A stretch of DNA of 64,000 nt from Coenobita brevimanus (taxonomy: Eukaryota; Arthropoda; Malacostraca; Decapoda; Coenobitidae). Of the stretch, positions 22,417 through 34,250 are shown one piece after another; the stretch's first letter is position 1; the number at the start of each line of letters is the position of its first letter. The DNA lies in the NCBI GenBank assembly GCA_032717465.1, contig CM064732.1, forward strand, positions 31,911,138 to 31,975,137, read 5' to 3'. The notes beneath the pieces were generated by a model. That model made no database searches, was not told the DNA's origin, and saw nothing but the letters and a program-made list of their open reading frames with translations. The position numbers and the translations under genes were made by a program.

Positions 22417-23202
22417 ACATAGCCTATGATTTCATCATCCTTTGTGTAATTTTAACGCACAGTTGCTGCATGTTTGATCACGAGCGTGTTCTGCCTCAGT
22501 CCCCCCCTTCTACCGTTATAGTAGAGTAAGTCGTCCTTTCTGTTATTCAGTGCGGGATTGTCGACCGTTTGTCCCCATCGCTTCATTTGCGCGTCCCTCT
22601 TACAAGTTGTGTCAGGCTCTGCCGGCCCCTATATAATGAGCTTAGTCTCTGCATCATGGCCACTTAGATCTGCTCCTCATTTTGTTCACATCTCTGTCCT
22701 CCCCTGTACAGATATTATTAGTGTGAGTGCTCAAGAAGTCTCCAACCATCTAGCAGCTGTGTGTAATTTGAGTATAACTGTTGTTGCATTTTTTCTTGTA
22801 CTGTATAGCATAAGTTTAATTTGTAGGCTTAGTGAAGTTTTTGTAATTCATGTATGGATCTTTATGTCAGTCATTTTTGATAATAGTTTGTATCTGTAAT
22901 TATTTATCTGGCATTCACTGAGTATTATCTGGTATCTCATTTTATCAGGGCTGACTTAGATAAATTTACTCTTGCTAATTTCGTGTTAATAGAGGCTATT
23001 GCAGTTAACCATATATTTAACCTGTTTATTTGCCATTACATTATCCTTATGAGTCCTGAATGTTTTGTTGTTAATTTAAGCATTAAACTTTAACTTGTAA
23101 TTTTACCTAACTCTTTTGTTTTGAACCTGGAACTTTACGGGACAGTAGTGACTCTTCGTATTCTCACTTAAAGTGTACATTATCTTTCTCTGTTCCGTAA
23201 CA
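22413..23202 (+). repeat. 5' LTR
   Basis: Starts TGTTACATAGCC and ends TTCCGTAACA. It holds a TATA motif TATATAA at 22630-22636 and an ATTAAA at about 23082-23087 that may serve as the polyadenylation signal. It matches 27434-28223 at a constant offset of 5021 with no difference seen. The 113-residue open frame at 22558-22899 is an LTR coincidence, present in both LTRs. Confidence 0.97.
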
Positions 23203-23208
23203 TAAATT

Positions 23209-23226
23209 TGGCGACCTCATATCAGG
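23209..23226 (+). other. Probable primer binding site
   Basis: TGGCGACCTCATATCAGG starts six bases after the 5' LTR. A TGG start a few bases past the LTR is normal for a tRNA primer site. The matching tRNA was not identified. Confidence 0.5.
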
Positions 23227-23283
23227 ATATTCAGGATATTATCATAAGGATATTGTTTGATATTTTGTGACTGTGATATATTC

Positions 23284-25429
23284 ATGATGGCTACTATTTC
23301 TACACTTGATGAAGCCAAAGATTTTTTGTCAAATGTGCAAACAGTGTGTGATATAGAAAACAGAACAAAGAATGAACTTAAGCTTGTTGCTCAACAATTG
23401 GGAATTGCAGTTCACTCTCATCATTCTAAGGATCAAATTGTTGGCATGATTAATAAAAGCTTGTTTAATGTAAATCCTCCAAATGAGCAAACGCAGATTG
23501 AATTAGCTAAGTTACAGCTAGCTCTGCAGGAGGCTCGTGCTAAAGAAGCTGAATTTCAGGCAAATACTAAGCAGGCGGAGTCTCAGGCTCGTATTCAGGA
23601 GGCTGAATTTCAAGCACGTGCTAAGGAGGCTGAGTTTCACGCACAAGTTGAACTTGCTAGGATTCAGGCAGACCATGAGTATCGCATGAAACAAGGTGGA
23701 ACTGGATCATCTTGGCTCAATCGGTAGAGAGGAGGCCTGCAGTCCTTACGGACCCAGGTTCGAATCCCGGCTGGGGCAGGGAACAGTTTAAGGATTTGAA
23801 TTTCATTAAATCAGGCTTTACTGATCTACCAGAAGACCCGCCGACATGTCGTAAAAATACCCCCGCTAATACCAATACACCAGTCCTGTATGAGACAGCC
23901 CTAGCATGTATTCAATATGGACGGTGGGTGTTAGCGCCGAAGTGGTGACATGTAGAGGTGTATGGTATGTAGGAGGACTGCTGGGCCTTGATAGCAGGCT
24001 GTGAAGCCTATGCCCAGAGTCGGACACATAAAAAAAAAAAAAAAAAAAAAAAAAATCTTGCTCTGATGATTTTGATGTGGCTAAAAATGTTAAACTTGTC
24101 CCTCCTTTTAATGAATCTGATTTGACAAAGTATTTTCAGTTGTTTGAGAGGGTAGCTACAGGTTTTAATTGGCCTAAGGAGTATTGGCCAGTACTCCTTC
24201 AAACTGTTCTCACCGGTAAAGCTCAAGTAACTTATGCATCTTTGCCTCAGAATCAATGTGATAATTATGATGTAGTTAAGAGCTTGATTCTTAAGGCCTA
24301 TGAGCTTGTTCCTGAAGCCTATAGAGTAAAATTTAGGACAACTTATAAGCAAGATAAGCAATCCCATGTTGAGTATGCAAAAATCAAAGAAGATTTGTTA
24401 GAGCAGTGGTTAAATTCTAAGAATGTGGATTCTGATTTTGACAAATTTAAGCAGATGATTTTGCTGGAGGACTTCAAAAGGTGTATTTATAAAGATGTAA
24501 GCCTATATCTTGATGAGAAAAGAATAGATAATTTGTCTGATGCTGCAGTTTTAGCTGATGAGTATGTTCTCACTCACAAGAGATATTCTAGAGAAAAAGG
24601 GAAAGCTGAGAGTAAGTACGTTGCCTCTACTCAGAGTACAGGTAACAGGAAAGAGAATAAGGATGATGTTTCTCAGGAAGTAAATACCAGCTTCACCTCT
24701 AGATTTCAAAAAAGTAAATGTACTTATTGTAGTAAGCTTGGTCATACTACGGAGAGATGTTTCAGGAGACAGCGTGATGTGAACAAAAAGGAGTCTTTAA
24801 ATATTCAGTCAATTGGTCTAGTGTCCACTCTTGAGAGTTCCCAGAATTCTTTAACCGAGTTAACTGAACCTGCTTTGAGGGGTAACTTAAATTCTCATGA
24901 TGGAGCTCCTCTTTTGAGCAGTAACGTGGGTGACACTCTCAAGAGTTCATGTGCTAATTTCCTGTCTGATGGTTTTGTCAGTCCTCTGGACAGTAATGAC
25001 AGGAAATCAGTTAAAATATATCGTGATACAGGTGCTTGCCAATCCCTTATGCTGACCAGTGTTCTAGGCTCTAATGTTAATTCCTCTGATGAAACTGTGA
25101 TCTTACAAGGTGTAGGGAATAATTACTTCTCTGTCCCTCTGTGCAGAGTGAATTTAGAGTCTGGTTTTGTTAATGGTTCTGTTATGGTTGGGTTGGTTGA
25201 GACACTCCCAATGTCAGGTGTAACTTTCTTACTTGGAAATGATATTGGTGGAAGTCAAGTGTGTCCAGCTCCTCAGTTGTCTGGTGAGCCAGTGGCTGCG
25301 GCCCAGGATTGTGATGTCCCTGATGTGTTCCCTGCATGTGCTGTCACTAGGGCTAAGTCTAAAGTTACTGGTGATTTAGAGGATAATGATGATGATGATG
25401 TTATCCTAGCTGACACTTTTTCTTGCTAA
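23284..25429 (+). pseudogene. Gag-protease, interrupted by a SINE
   Basis: The ATG at 23284 (or 23287) begins MMATISTLDEAK. About 60 residues later comes a long helical, Glu/Ala/Gln-rich stretch with repeated AKEAEFQ-like heptads, probably a coiled coil. After the SINE (23715-24054) the same frame continues with a SCAN-like capsid segment (FERVATGFNWPKEYWPVLLQ), a CCHC knuckle CTYCSKLGHTTERC at 24719-24760, and a retropepsin with D-T-G at 25025-25033 (YRDTGACQSL). It ends with TAA at 25427-25429. Gag would package element RNA and the protease would process the polyprotein. Removing the SINE plus one 6-base duplication (346 bases) leaves the two halves in the same frame. Confidence 0.9.
23715..24054 (+). 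mobile_element. tRNA-derived SINE, family 2, copy 1
   Basis: Flanked by the direct repeat ATCTTG at 23709-23714 and 24055-24060. The head has box A-like TGGCTCAATCGG and a perfect box B GGTTCGAATCC at 23757-23767. The tail is an uninterrupted run of about 25 A. It aligns along its length with 52659-53005. The first ~10 bases of the family head (GGGCGCGGTG in the other copy) are missing. Intact A-run and duplications indicate a recent insertion into gag. Confidence 0.95.
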
Positions 25430-27443
25430 TTTGGACCACTCACCAGATGAGGCAGTACCCCGTAGTGTTGATAATTTGTCTCGTCAAGAGTTGGTTGAGT
25501 TGCAGGTTGCTGACCCTGAGTTGAAAGGTCTAGCTAACTCTGCTTACAGTGAAGAAGAGTCAGCCGGTGCTTCTACTTGTTATTATGTAAAGTCAGGAGT
25601 ACTTGTGAGGAAGTGGAGACCCCCAACAGCATCAGCCGACTGTGAATGGGAGGTTGTACATCAAGTTGTCATCCCTCGTGTTTGTAGGCAGGATATCATT
25701 AGAGTGGCTCATGATTCCAGTTTGGCAGGACACCTTGGAGTGAGGAAGACTGTGGCACGCATTTTGAAACACTTCTACTGGCCAGGTATCTTCAGGGACG
25801 TTTCCTGGTATTGTAAGTCTTGTCACACCTGTCAAGTTGTGGGGAAGTGTAATCAGACCGAAAAGGTTGCACCTCTAGTTCCCATTCCTCCTTTTGAGGC
25901 GCCTTTCACCCGTGTGTTGGTGGATATTGTGGGCCCTCTTCCTAAGACTTCTTCAGGATTTTCTTATGTGTTGACTATGATTGATGTGGCTACTCGTTAT
26001 CCTGAAGCCATTCCACTTAGAAATGTCTCAGCAAAGAACGTGGTTAAGGAAATGCTAGGGTTCTTCACAAAGTTTGGTCTGCCCAAGGAGGTACAGTCAG
26101 ACTGGGGAAGTAATTTCATGTCAAATGTTTTCAAGCAGTCTCTGAAAGAGTTGGGCATCACCCAGATCACGTCTTCAGCTTACCATCCCCAGACCCAAGG
26201 AGCGTTGGAGAGATATCATCAAACACTCAAATCGATGCTCAAGAAATACTGTTTGGAACATCAGAAAGACTGGGATAAAGGTCTTCCATTCGTTGTGTTT
26301 GCTGCAAGAGAATCTCCAAATGAATCACTGGGCTTCTCACCTTTTGAACTACTGTTTGGCCATGAAGTAAGAGGACCCCTTAAGCTACTCAAGGAATGCT
26401 GGCTGTCGGAGGAAGATGACGTCAACCTGCTGGAGTATGTGATGAAGTTCAAAGAACGGCTGTCCACTGCTTTACAGCTGGCGAGAGAGAATTTAGGAGC
26501 TGCTCAGGAGAAGATGAAGACTTGGTATGACAAGAAGTCCAGGTTACGCCACTTTCAGCCAGGAGATCAGGCTTTGATTCTGCTACCAGTTCATGGGCAA
26601 CCTCTTCCAGCCAAGTTTAGTGGCCCTTATTTCGTGGAGAAGAAACTCAGTGATGTCAACTATGTCATCGCCACACCAGATCGTAGAAAGAACAAGCAAC
26701 TATGTCACATCAACATGCTAAAGTTATATCACAGGCGGGACGAAAATAATCCAGTCTGCACTGTAGCTGTTCCACCCGAGTCTGCAAGTGAAGCTCTCCC
26801 ATGCAGCATGAGCCTGAGTGATAGTTTGGGGAAGAATCCTGATATCATGAATGATCTCCAGACTAAGCTTTCTCATCTACCACCCAAGGAAAGGCAGGAG
26901 TTTTCGGCATTACTGCAGGAGTACCCGCAAGTGTTCCGTGCCACTCCAGGAAGAACCACTGTGTTGATGCATGATGTCGATGTTGGAGACGCAAAGCCAA
27001 TTAAATTGCCTCCTTACCGTGTGAACCCAGTGAAAGTTCCTCTCATCCAGAAGGAGCTTGGCTACCTGTTGGACCACAAGATGATTGAGCCCTGTCAGAG
27101 CGAGTGGAGTTCTCCTGTCACTCTGGTCCCTAAGCCAGGTGGGTCACAGCGGCTTTGCATTGACTACAGACGTGTTAATCAGATAACTAAAACAGACACT
27201 TACCCTCTCCCTCGTGTGGAAGATTGCATAGACAAGATCGGAAAGGCTAGGTACATAAGTAAGTTTGATTTGTTAAAGGGATACTGGCAAGTACCTATGA
27301 CTGAACGTGCTAGGGAGATCTCATGTTTTGTAACATTAGGAAAGACTTTTGCATGTTCTGTAATGCCATATACAGATTGTTTTAGAGTAATAAGAAATTT
27401 CCTTTGTAAATTTCTTTTTTCTTTGTGGGGAGGTGTTACATAG
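25410..27443 (+). pseudogene. Integrase followed by truncated reverse transcriptase
   Basis: The frame opens after a TAG at 25407-25409 and overlaps the gag-protease frame by 20 bases, in the +1 frame. Residue numbers count from 25431. The H94/H101/C131/C134 zinc domain is followed by the catalytic core D165 (VDIVGPL), D224 (QSDWGS) and E260 (GALERYH), with 35 residues between the last two, and a GPY module at 398-400. RT then starts near residue 525 (KLPPYRV) and reaches motif A, F612-D613 (KFDLLKGYWQVPM). After VMPY (about 27370) homology stops and a short AT-rich segment leads to the LTR. The YxDD motif, thumb and RNase H are absent. Normal elements of this type continue for several hundred residues, so an internal deletion is likely. 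Confidence 0.92.
27425..27433 (+). other. Polypurine tract
   Basis: GTGGGGAGG directly precedes the TG of the 3' LTR, after a T-rich stretch, as expected for the plus-strand primer. Confidence 0.75.
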
Positions 27444-28219
27444 CCTATGATTTCATCATCCTTTGTGTAATTTTAACGCACAGTTGCTGCATGTTTGATC
27501 ACGAGCGTGTTCTGCCTCAGTCCCCCCCTTCTACCGTTATAGTAGAGTAAGTCGTCCTTTCTGTTATTCAGTGCGGGATTGTCGACCGTTTGTCCCCATC
27601 GCTTCATTTGCGCGTCCCTCTTACAAGTTGTGTCAGGCTCTGCCGGCCCCTATATAATGAGCTTAGTCTCTGCATCATGGCCACTTAGATCTGCTCCTCA
27701 TTTTGTTCACATCTCTGTCCTCCCCTGTACAGATATTATTAGTGTGAGTGCTCAAGAAGTCTCCAACCATCTAGCAGCTGTGTGTAATTTGAGTATAACT
27801 GTTGTTGCATTTTTTCTTGTACTGTATAGCATAAGTTTAATTTGTAGGCTTAGTGAAGTTTTTGTAATTCATGTATGGATCTTTATGTCAGTCATTTTTG
27901 ATAATAGTTTGTATCTGTAATTATTTATCTGGCATTCACTGAGTATTATCTGGTATCTCATTTTATCAGGGCTGACTTAGATAAATTTACTCTTGCTAAT
28001 TTCGTGTTAATAGAGGCTATTGCAGTTAACCATATATTTAACCTGTTTATTTGCCATTACATTATCCTTATGAGTCCTGAATGTTTTGTTGTTAATTTAA
28101 GCATTAAACTTTAACTTGTAATTTTACCTAACTCTTTTGTTTTGAACCTGGAACTTTACGGGACAGTAGTGACTCTTCGTATTCTCACTTAAAGTGTACA
28201 TTATCTTTCTCTGTTCCGT

Positions 28220-28223
<4 letters not shown>
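27434..28223 (+). repeat. 3' LTR
   Basis: 790 bases, same ends and same sequence as 22413-23202 as far as read. TATA at 27651-27657. Confidence 0.97.
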
Positions 28224-28263
<40 letters not shown>

Positions 28264-28324
28264 ATCTATCTATCTATATATATATATATATATATATATA
28301 TCTATATATCTATATATATATATA

Positions 28325-28380
<56 letters not shown>
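28224..28380. repeat. (TA)n(TCTA)n(GA)n(TG)n compound microsatellite
   Basis: Right-hand continuation of the TA target of the retrotransposon, followed by GA and then TG runs to 28380. Confidence 0.95.
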
Positions 28381-28382
<2 letters not shown>

Positions 28383-29499
28383 ACAACGGCTCTGCCAGGA
28401 CACAGGGGGCCTCCCCCTCCTCTATGAGTACACTTCCTGGTGGTTCCACCCTTCCCAAAACGTGGCCGGGGTGAACATTTATCAATTTAAAAACTTTCAA
28501 AATTCATGGTTAAAAACTTTGGCCGAGCATAAAAACGTTTGCCGAGACTACCTTTGGCCGTCACCACTGTGGGGGGCTGCCCTCGAAGGCCCTACCATAC
28601 TTACAACCTAGCGTGCATGGATCTCTGTCACCCAGGAAAACGTTTTGCTTATAGGTAAAAATCTGGCCGTGCCCAACGGTTTTGGGTGAGACACCCAGGG
28701 GCCGACGCACGTGTTGGGGACAACGCCCTCGAGGACCTTACCCTGCCTAACACCTGAACTGGGAGGAGGTCTACCATTGTGTAAAAACACTATCCTCATA
28801 AAAAAGAACGCACAGTAACCTAGTGAGTGAGTGAGTGAAAGAGAGAGGGAGTGCCACAGTAGGGAGAAACTCTATATTTGACCGACCATGTGGGTGCTGA
28901 AAAAATAAGTAAGATCGCCAGCCTTCAGTCTCTCTCCCTGGGGAATACGTTTTGCTAAGGTTTTTAACTTTCGTCTCTCGCCTTACTTTACCTTCACAAC
29001 ATCCTAGTTTCTAACTTTTCCACGTTATACACATAATTATCTTCTGTCCCTCTGGTCACTATTGCATCTACCAGTCTCCCCCTCCCCATTCTCATCTTTC
29101 GACCGTCGCTCCTCTCATTTCCTTTTTGCTAGACTTTTTTTCTTCATACATTCTCTCCCATTCATCGTTCTTCTTCTCACCTGATTCTCTTTCTCTCTCC
29201 CTCTTCTTCCCGCGTCTTGTTTCCACCCTTCAACTCCCTCCCCTTTCTCTCTTCTTCCCTTCCTCTATTTACTCCCTCTCCTATTTATTCCCTCAATTTC
29301 CTCATCTCTTTTATTTTACCCTTCCATTCTCTTCCAGCTCCTTTACCCTCTAACCTTTTTAACCTTCATTTACACCCTCCTTCCTTTTCACCTCAATCCC
29401 CACTCCTTATCTTGCCTCCTTTCAGCATCGTAAACCTTCCAGTCTCTCGTAGATCGCGCTAGAGTGAGTGGATTTGCTGAGTTTGTGTGCCTCCACTTG

Positions 29500-29500
<1 letters not shown>
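28381..29500. other. Non-coding: GC-richer block, then pyrimidine-rich tract
   Basis: 28381-28800 is relatively GC-rich, with two imperfect copies of a segment containing GCCCTCGA(A/G)G and CCTACC/CCTTACC words. From about 28960 to 29450 the plus strand is CT-rich. No gene recognised. Confidence 0.5.

Positions 29501-29548
<48 letters not shown>
29501..29548. repeat. (CT)n microsatellite
   Basis: Uninterrupted CT run. Confidence 0.97.
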
Positions 29549-29551
<3 letters not shown>

Positions 29552-30940
29552 CCCAAGACAATTTTTTCTGTGCTTTGTCTTTCCATCTCTCTAATCTTCC
29601 CAGCTTTTTTTCTCTCTCTCGTGTCTAGTCTCCAATTTAAATCCGCACTGAGTTACATTCGCGTATGTATTTATACACACGTATAAACGCATGTTTGTGT
29701 CTGTACACTCAGGTTTCTTCTCTTGATTTGGCCTTCTGTTATCCTGTTCTACTGTAAATAATTTCTTCATCATCCCACATGTCTATTCTGTCTCAGAAGC
29801 CTTTCAGAAGCGTGTGTTTATGCATTAAGAACGCTCCAATGCGTCTTTTCTTTCCTAGCTGATATCTCCATCTACCTAACAATTAATTAACAATGTCTGT
29901 CCGTTTCTTTGCTTTCATGTCTTCCAAGCATGGCCAGTTTTCACGTTAAGTTGGTAATTACTAGCAAATGGTAGCCTATAGATATGACCAAAAGGAAAAT
30001 CCAGAGAACCATAGCCTACTCTATGTACAGAGTGAGGGGCTTGGGAGTCAGGGGTTGAACACTCTTGTCATATCCAGCCGAAAGTTATCCATAATATTCA
30101 AGATAAATTTATATTTAATAAACAAATAAATAAATATATAAATAAATAAACAAAAATGAAATTCTGCATGGCTATAGGCAAAGACGAATGTAATTTGCCG
30201 ATACTACAGAACCTACACTTATTGGTTCACATGAGGGGGCACTTTTCCAGATACCCAGTTTCGACCCAGTAAAAAATTATCCACAGATTTCAATGGAATC
30301 TAAGATCGGTATTCCTACATGGCTGTTAGGTTGTAGGCACAATAGGAAAAATACTTGGAATTTCGAGGAGCAGGCGCAGTTCCCATTCTAAAATTCCACA
30401 ATGTTCAAGGTGTTGGCATGAACTTTTCTTGTTTGTGTAACCACAGGTTTGAGCAGGGGATGGTGAATACAGGATCTAAGCATGGATGTTGGTGACGGGG
30501 CGCAGTATGCGACACCGATGGCCACGAAAATATTCTTTACATGCACAAACAATTAGGCCTACGAATGGTGCGAATGGATGTCGTGTACTTTTTGGGTACT
30601 TTACACAAATTGTCCGTAACTTGGCTTTAAGGAACGCAGGTAGTGCTGGCAGTGTGTTATATAATGACTATGTCAGCATTAAATAGATATAAAACATTAT
30701 ACAGGAGAATGACAGTGTCTTTTACGCAAAATAGATAACCCAGATAGATGTGCTAGGCAGCCCCTCAGCTAACGAAATAACGGTCCTAACGAACAACAGC
30801 TAACAGACATTTTTGTATATGTTAAGTTCTGTTTTGAAAGCCTGTAGAGCTCTAAATACCAATGGATGGTAACAACAAATACATCAATCTGTCAAGTTCT
30901 CAAACTTTTCATATGGAAATACAGCAACCTCTTTACTACG
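29549..30940. other. Unrecognised non-coding DNA
   Basis: Contains an AAAT-rich patch at about 30115-30155. No repeat shared with the rest of the window and no coding signal seen. Confidence 0.5.
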
Positions 30941-33250
30941 AGATGTCTCTCTTAAGCTGAATAAAACCGTCTGACAAGCAAGAATACGGTAGAAGTATCA
31001 TTGTACTCAAAAGGTTTAAGGACATTGTAAGAAATACCTTCCTCACGATGTCTCTTCTAACTCTAGAGACACATTATAATGATTCCTTTTGTGAGAGTTG
31101 ATCCGGTCAACTCTAACCTCATCAGCTACAGGACGTCTTTGGTATTCCTTTCTTGTTACATTTGAACGATTTTATTCAGGTTAAGAAGAACCTTTTGAAC
31201 TGGAGTTTCGGGTGTAAACTGATGGCCATGAAAAAAAGATTTGGAATGAGGGAATAATAATAGTAACTTGAGACATGCGAAAACAGAAACACTGACTGAA
31301 CCAGAAACACTAAAAACCTCTAAAATACTGGGATCCATAATGATTAACCAAACCCGTCCTGAAAATCATACTGTACTATACACTAGACCACGACAAAAGA
31401 GCCTTCCTTAGTTGAAACAGCCATCTGGCAATAGATTGGTAAAATAACAAGGACATCATCGGATTCAAGGTTTTAACCAGTATTTGCGTAAGGCCCTTCT
31501 CGCGTAAGCAAAATCGTCAGGAGGTAGTCACAATGAAACAAATTACTAAAAAAAAATACCCGATAAAATGTCTAATTAAATATTTAATTTCTTCGTAGCA
31601 GGTATTTCATTTTTTATATGTTCGAAGACTCTTCAGACTTTTAATCTCTTATTAATTAACTACAATAGAGTAATTAATTTATTTATGACATTTTTGGCCA
31701 GAACGCTACCAGATGATTTTACTCGAATTAAGGGACATATCTTGGAATGAAAGGGTTAATGATGGCTATATCTATCCTCTCCAGCTCAAAAGGTTTTCAT
31801 AAGGTGAAGTGAATCATCCGCCGGTAGTGTTAGAATAAGTTCGTCATCGTACTAAAAGGGTTAAGCTACGGAGTATTTCCTTCAGATGAACAAAAGCATC
31901 AGGAGTTAGCCAGAATTAATTAATTAGTTCTGACCATCACCTTAGGATGAGTCGTACTGTTATTTTCAACACATTAAGCACGTAGGGTTTCTAAGCCGAA
32001 TAAAATCGTGTGGAGCTAGGAAAAAAAAAATCTAAGTTCTGAGATATACTCCACCCCTATCAAACCCCCTCCATCACGTTACCAGCTTTCCAGAGATGAC
32101 TACAGTGCAGCGGGACAGCAGCGAGATTAATGCAGAAAAACGTTTACGTGCTAAAACAATAAAATACATTTATGAGACTACGGTCAGAAAGGCCTTATGA
32201 TTCTCAGGCTCCTACGAGTTGCTTCTGCTTATTAACCGTCTGGCCTTCACTGGCAAAAAATACATGAGTAGTTCCGATCATGTGAGGTTATGACTTACCT
32301 TGTTCAAATAAATCCGTCTGGGGATAGCTGGAATGAAGTAATAATGAGTTGTCCCAACAGCGACAGAGCAAGTCTAAATGAAATCGACCCGTGGCAGGAG
32401 CAAAAACAAGAAAAGAAAAAAGAAAATTAGTTCATCCTCCAATTGATGGGTATAATCTTCTAGCTGCGTAGGATGTCTTTGTACTGAATAAATTCAGCTG
32501 ACACTGACGAACATAGTAAACTAGAATTGTACCATAGCTGATGCAAGGGCATATAGATTATTTTAAACATTTTTTTTTTATTGGGCACTTTGTTGATAGA
32601 CCTACTGATTTTGCAGTTAATTGTTCTTGTCTTGTATCCATTTCACCCCATGTAAGTGAGGGAGTTAAGATGATGTTGATGATGATGATTCTCTCGTCCG
32701 TTTATTGTCGTTCACTCGCTGCTAAACTGTTCTGTCGGAGTCGAGTATCCCGAGAACTTAAATTTGCCTTTTATGCTTGCCGCTACGTTACTGTTATATT
32801 CACCTTAACGGATTCTTTTGAGAGTGGCAGATGATAATGAAGAGCTTTCCTAATCCCATCAATGTTAGAGGTTTCCCTAAGTGAAAAAGACAAATCGGCC
32901 GGAGGGCATACATAGTACTTATGGCATACCCCGGCTTAATGGATTAAACTTGTTTCTGCGATCATAAAGCACGTGTAATGTATTCTAAGTTACGCATACG
33001 ACTTTAGCCTACTTGGCCCTGGTGATTACATTCAGAGGGTTCAAAACTTTTACCATTCAACCTTTCCCGTGGTTTCCAAAAATGGGTAAAGTTCTGAAAT
33101 TTAACTAAAGCCAGACAATCATCAGCTGAGAGTAATCACATACAGCAAGAAAGTTGACACTTATCATTTATCCTCTCAAGGTCGTTACAACACAAGCACT
33201 GTATTTCAGTCAACGCCGGCCGGCTTTATTCAAATGAATGAGAACAAGTG
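30941..33250. repeat. Very degenerate repeat field with a recurring core
   Basis: A core close to AATAAAATCGTCTGGAG-TAG recurs in variant form near 30955, 31505, 31815, 31890, 31998, 32310, 32490 and 32890. It is often followed by AATTAATTAGT-like words and preceded by TTAAGC or GGGTTAA. Spacing is irregular (about 75-550 bases), so this is a decayed tandem or dispersed repeat rather than a clean array. Similar cores appear at 60125 and 63590. No coding signal. Confidence 0.45.
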
Positions 33251-34250
33251 CATAAAAAGGTTAAGAAGATCTTCATTATTTTTATCACAGTAGGGAAATT
33301 ACTAGCATTCTACTCCATCTAGCATCAGGCGAATATAGTTAGCTTACGGTTAGCTAGAGTAGCGTGTGTGTCAGCCTTTTCCATGATTGCTGAAACCAGA
33401 GTTAATAATCTAGCTAACCCATGACGGTATTACTCAGCTTTTAATATACTATAGCAGTAGCCGTGTGTGTGTGTGTGTTTGTGTGTGTGTGTTTTTTTGG
33501 GGGGGCAGCCGAAACTACACATTCAAATCGCACCAAAAGTGGCACAGCAATCGCAATATTTTCGCTAATGTGAACAAACTTGGACCCATCACGATTGAAA
33601 AACTTTTACTATACTTAATGAGCGATCACATTTGGACCAAAAAAACGCTGCTCTCGAAGCCCGGCATAGGATCTCCGTAGAATTTTGTGCCCAGAGGTAG
33701 AACTAAAAAAAACTGGGTTCCATTCCCGAAGCTGCAAATAACACGATCAGTTGGTTAGCTGCAAAAAATCCAAGTGACAACGTTACACTAGAACAGCACA
33801 TAAACGCGAGAGCCCTCCGCAGGAGCAAGTGCGAGGTGCCCGAGGGGCCCACGAGCACTTGTATGTAACTATAGAAAGGCCAAGGCTTGGTACGTGTATT
33901 TAAATAAAAACAAGTATATATCATTGTCTTGTCTATGTATTCACGAACACTTTTCACATTTACTTTTTTTCTTTGAGTTCCCATTCAACTTTTCAAAGTT
34001 TAGTAATATATTTCCAGTTTCCTGACTAGTCTTCTTTAGCACTTTTCATGGCTCCTCCAGTTCTCTGGCATGTCTCTTTCATCAAGGTCTCGTGTGTTTT
34101 TTCCTAGATTCAGAATTCTTTGAAAGATTTTCAGATATCCTTTCACTTTTTACTTGTAATTCTCTTTTCTTCTTATACTGACCCAATTTTTCCCCTAGCA
34201 CCATTCTTCTATTTCTGTTTTTTCTTATCATTTCTTCCTAGCAGCTATTC
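33251..34250. other. Unrecognised non-coding DNA with (TG)n
   Basis: Holds a (TG)n run at about 33463-33491 followed by poly-T and poly-G. Nothing else identified. Confidence 0.5.

Larger units (their letters stand above)
22413..28223 (+). mobile_element. Young Gmr1-type LTR retrotransposon, defective
   Basis: Two 790-bp LTRs flank gag, protease, integrase and the first part of RT, in that order. Integrase upstream of RT within a Ty3/gypsy-like protein set is the mark of Gmr1-type elements. The LTRs look identical, so insertion was recent. A SINE sits in gag, and the RT active site and RNase H are absent, so this copy cannot replicate on its own. The target duplication cannot be measured because both flanks are TA repeats. 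Confidence 0.9.

Noticed and set aside
22558..22899. 113-residue open frame found twice (also at 27579-27920)
   Set aside because: Both lie inside the two LTRs and are identical because the LTRs are. No coding evidence.
23715..23790. tRNA gene (also 2784-2860 and 52659-52730)
   Set aside because: A and B boxes are present, but each is the head of a longer SINE with a non-tRNA body, and the arms do not all pair.
28224..28380. Target-site duplication of the LTR retrotransposon
   Set aside because: Both flanks are TA repeats, so any 4-6 base match is uninformative.
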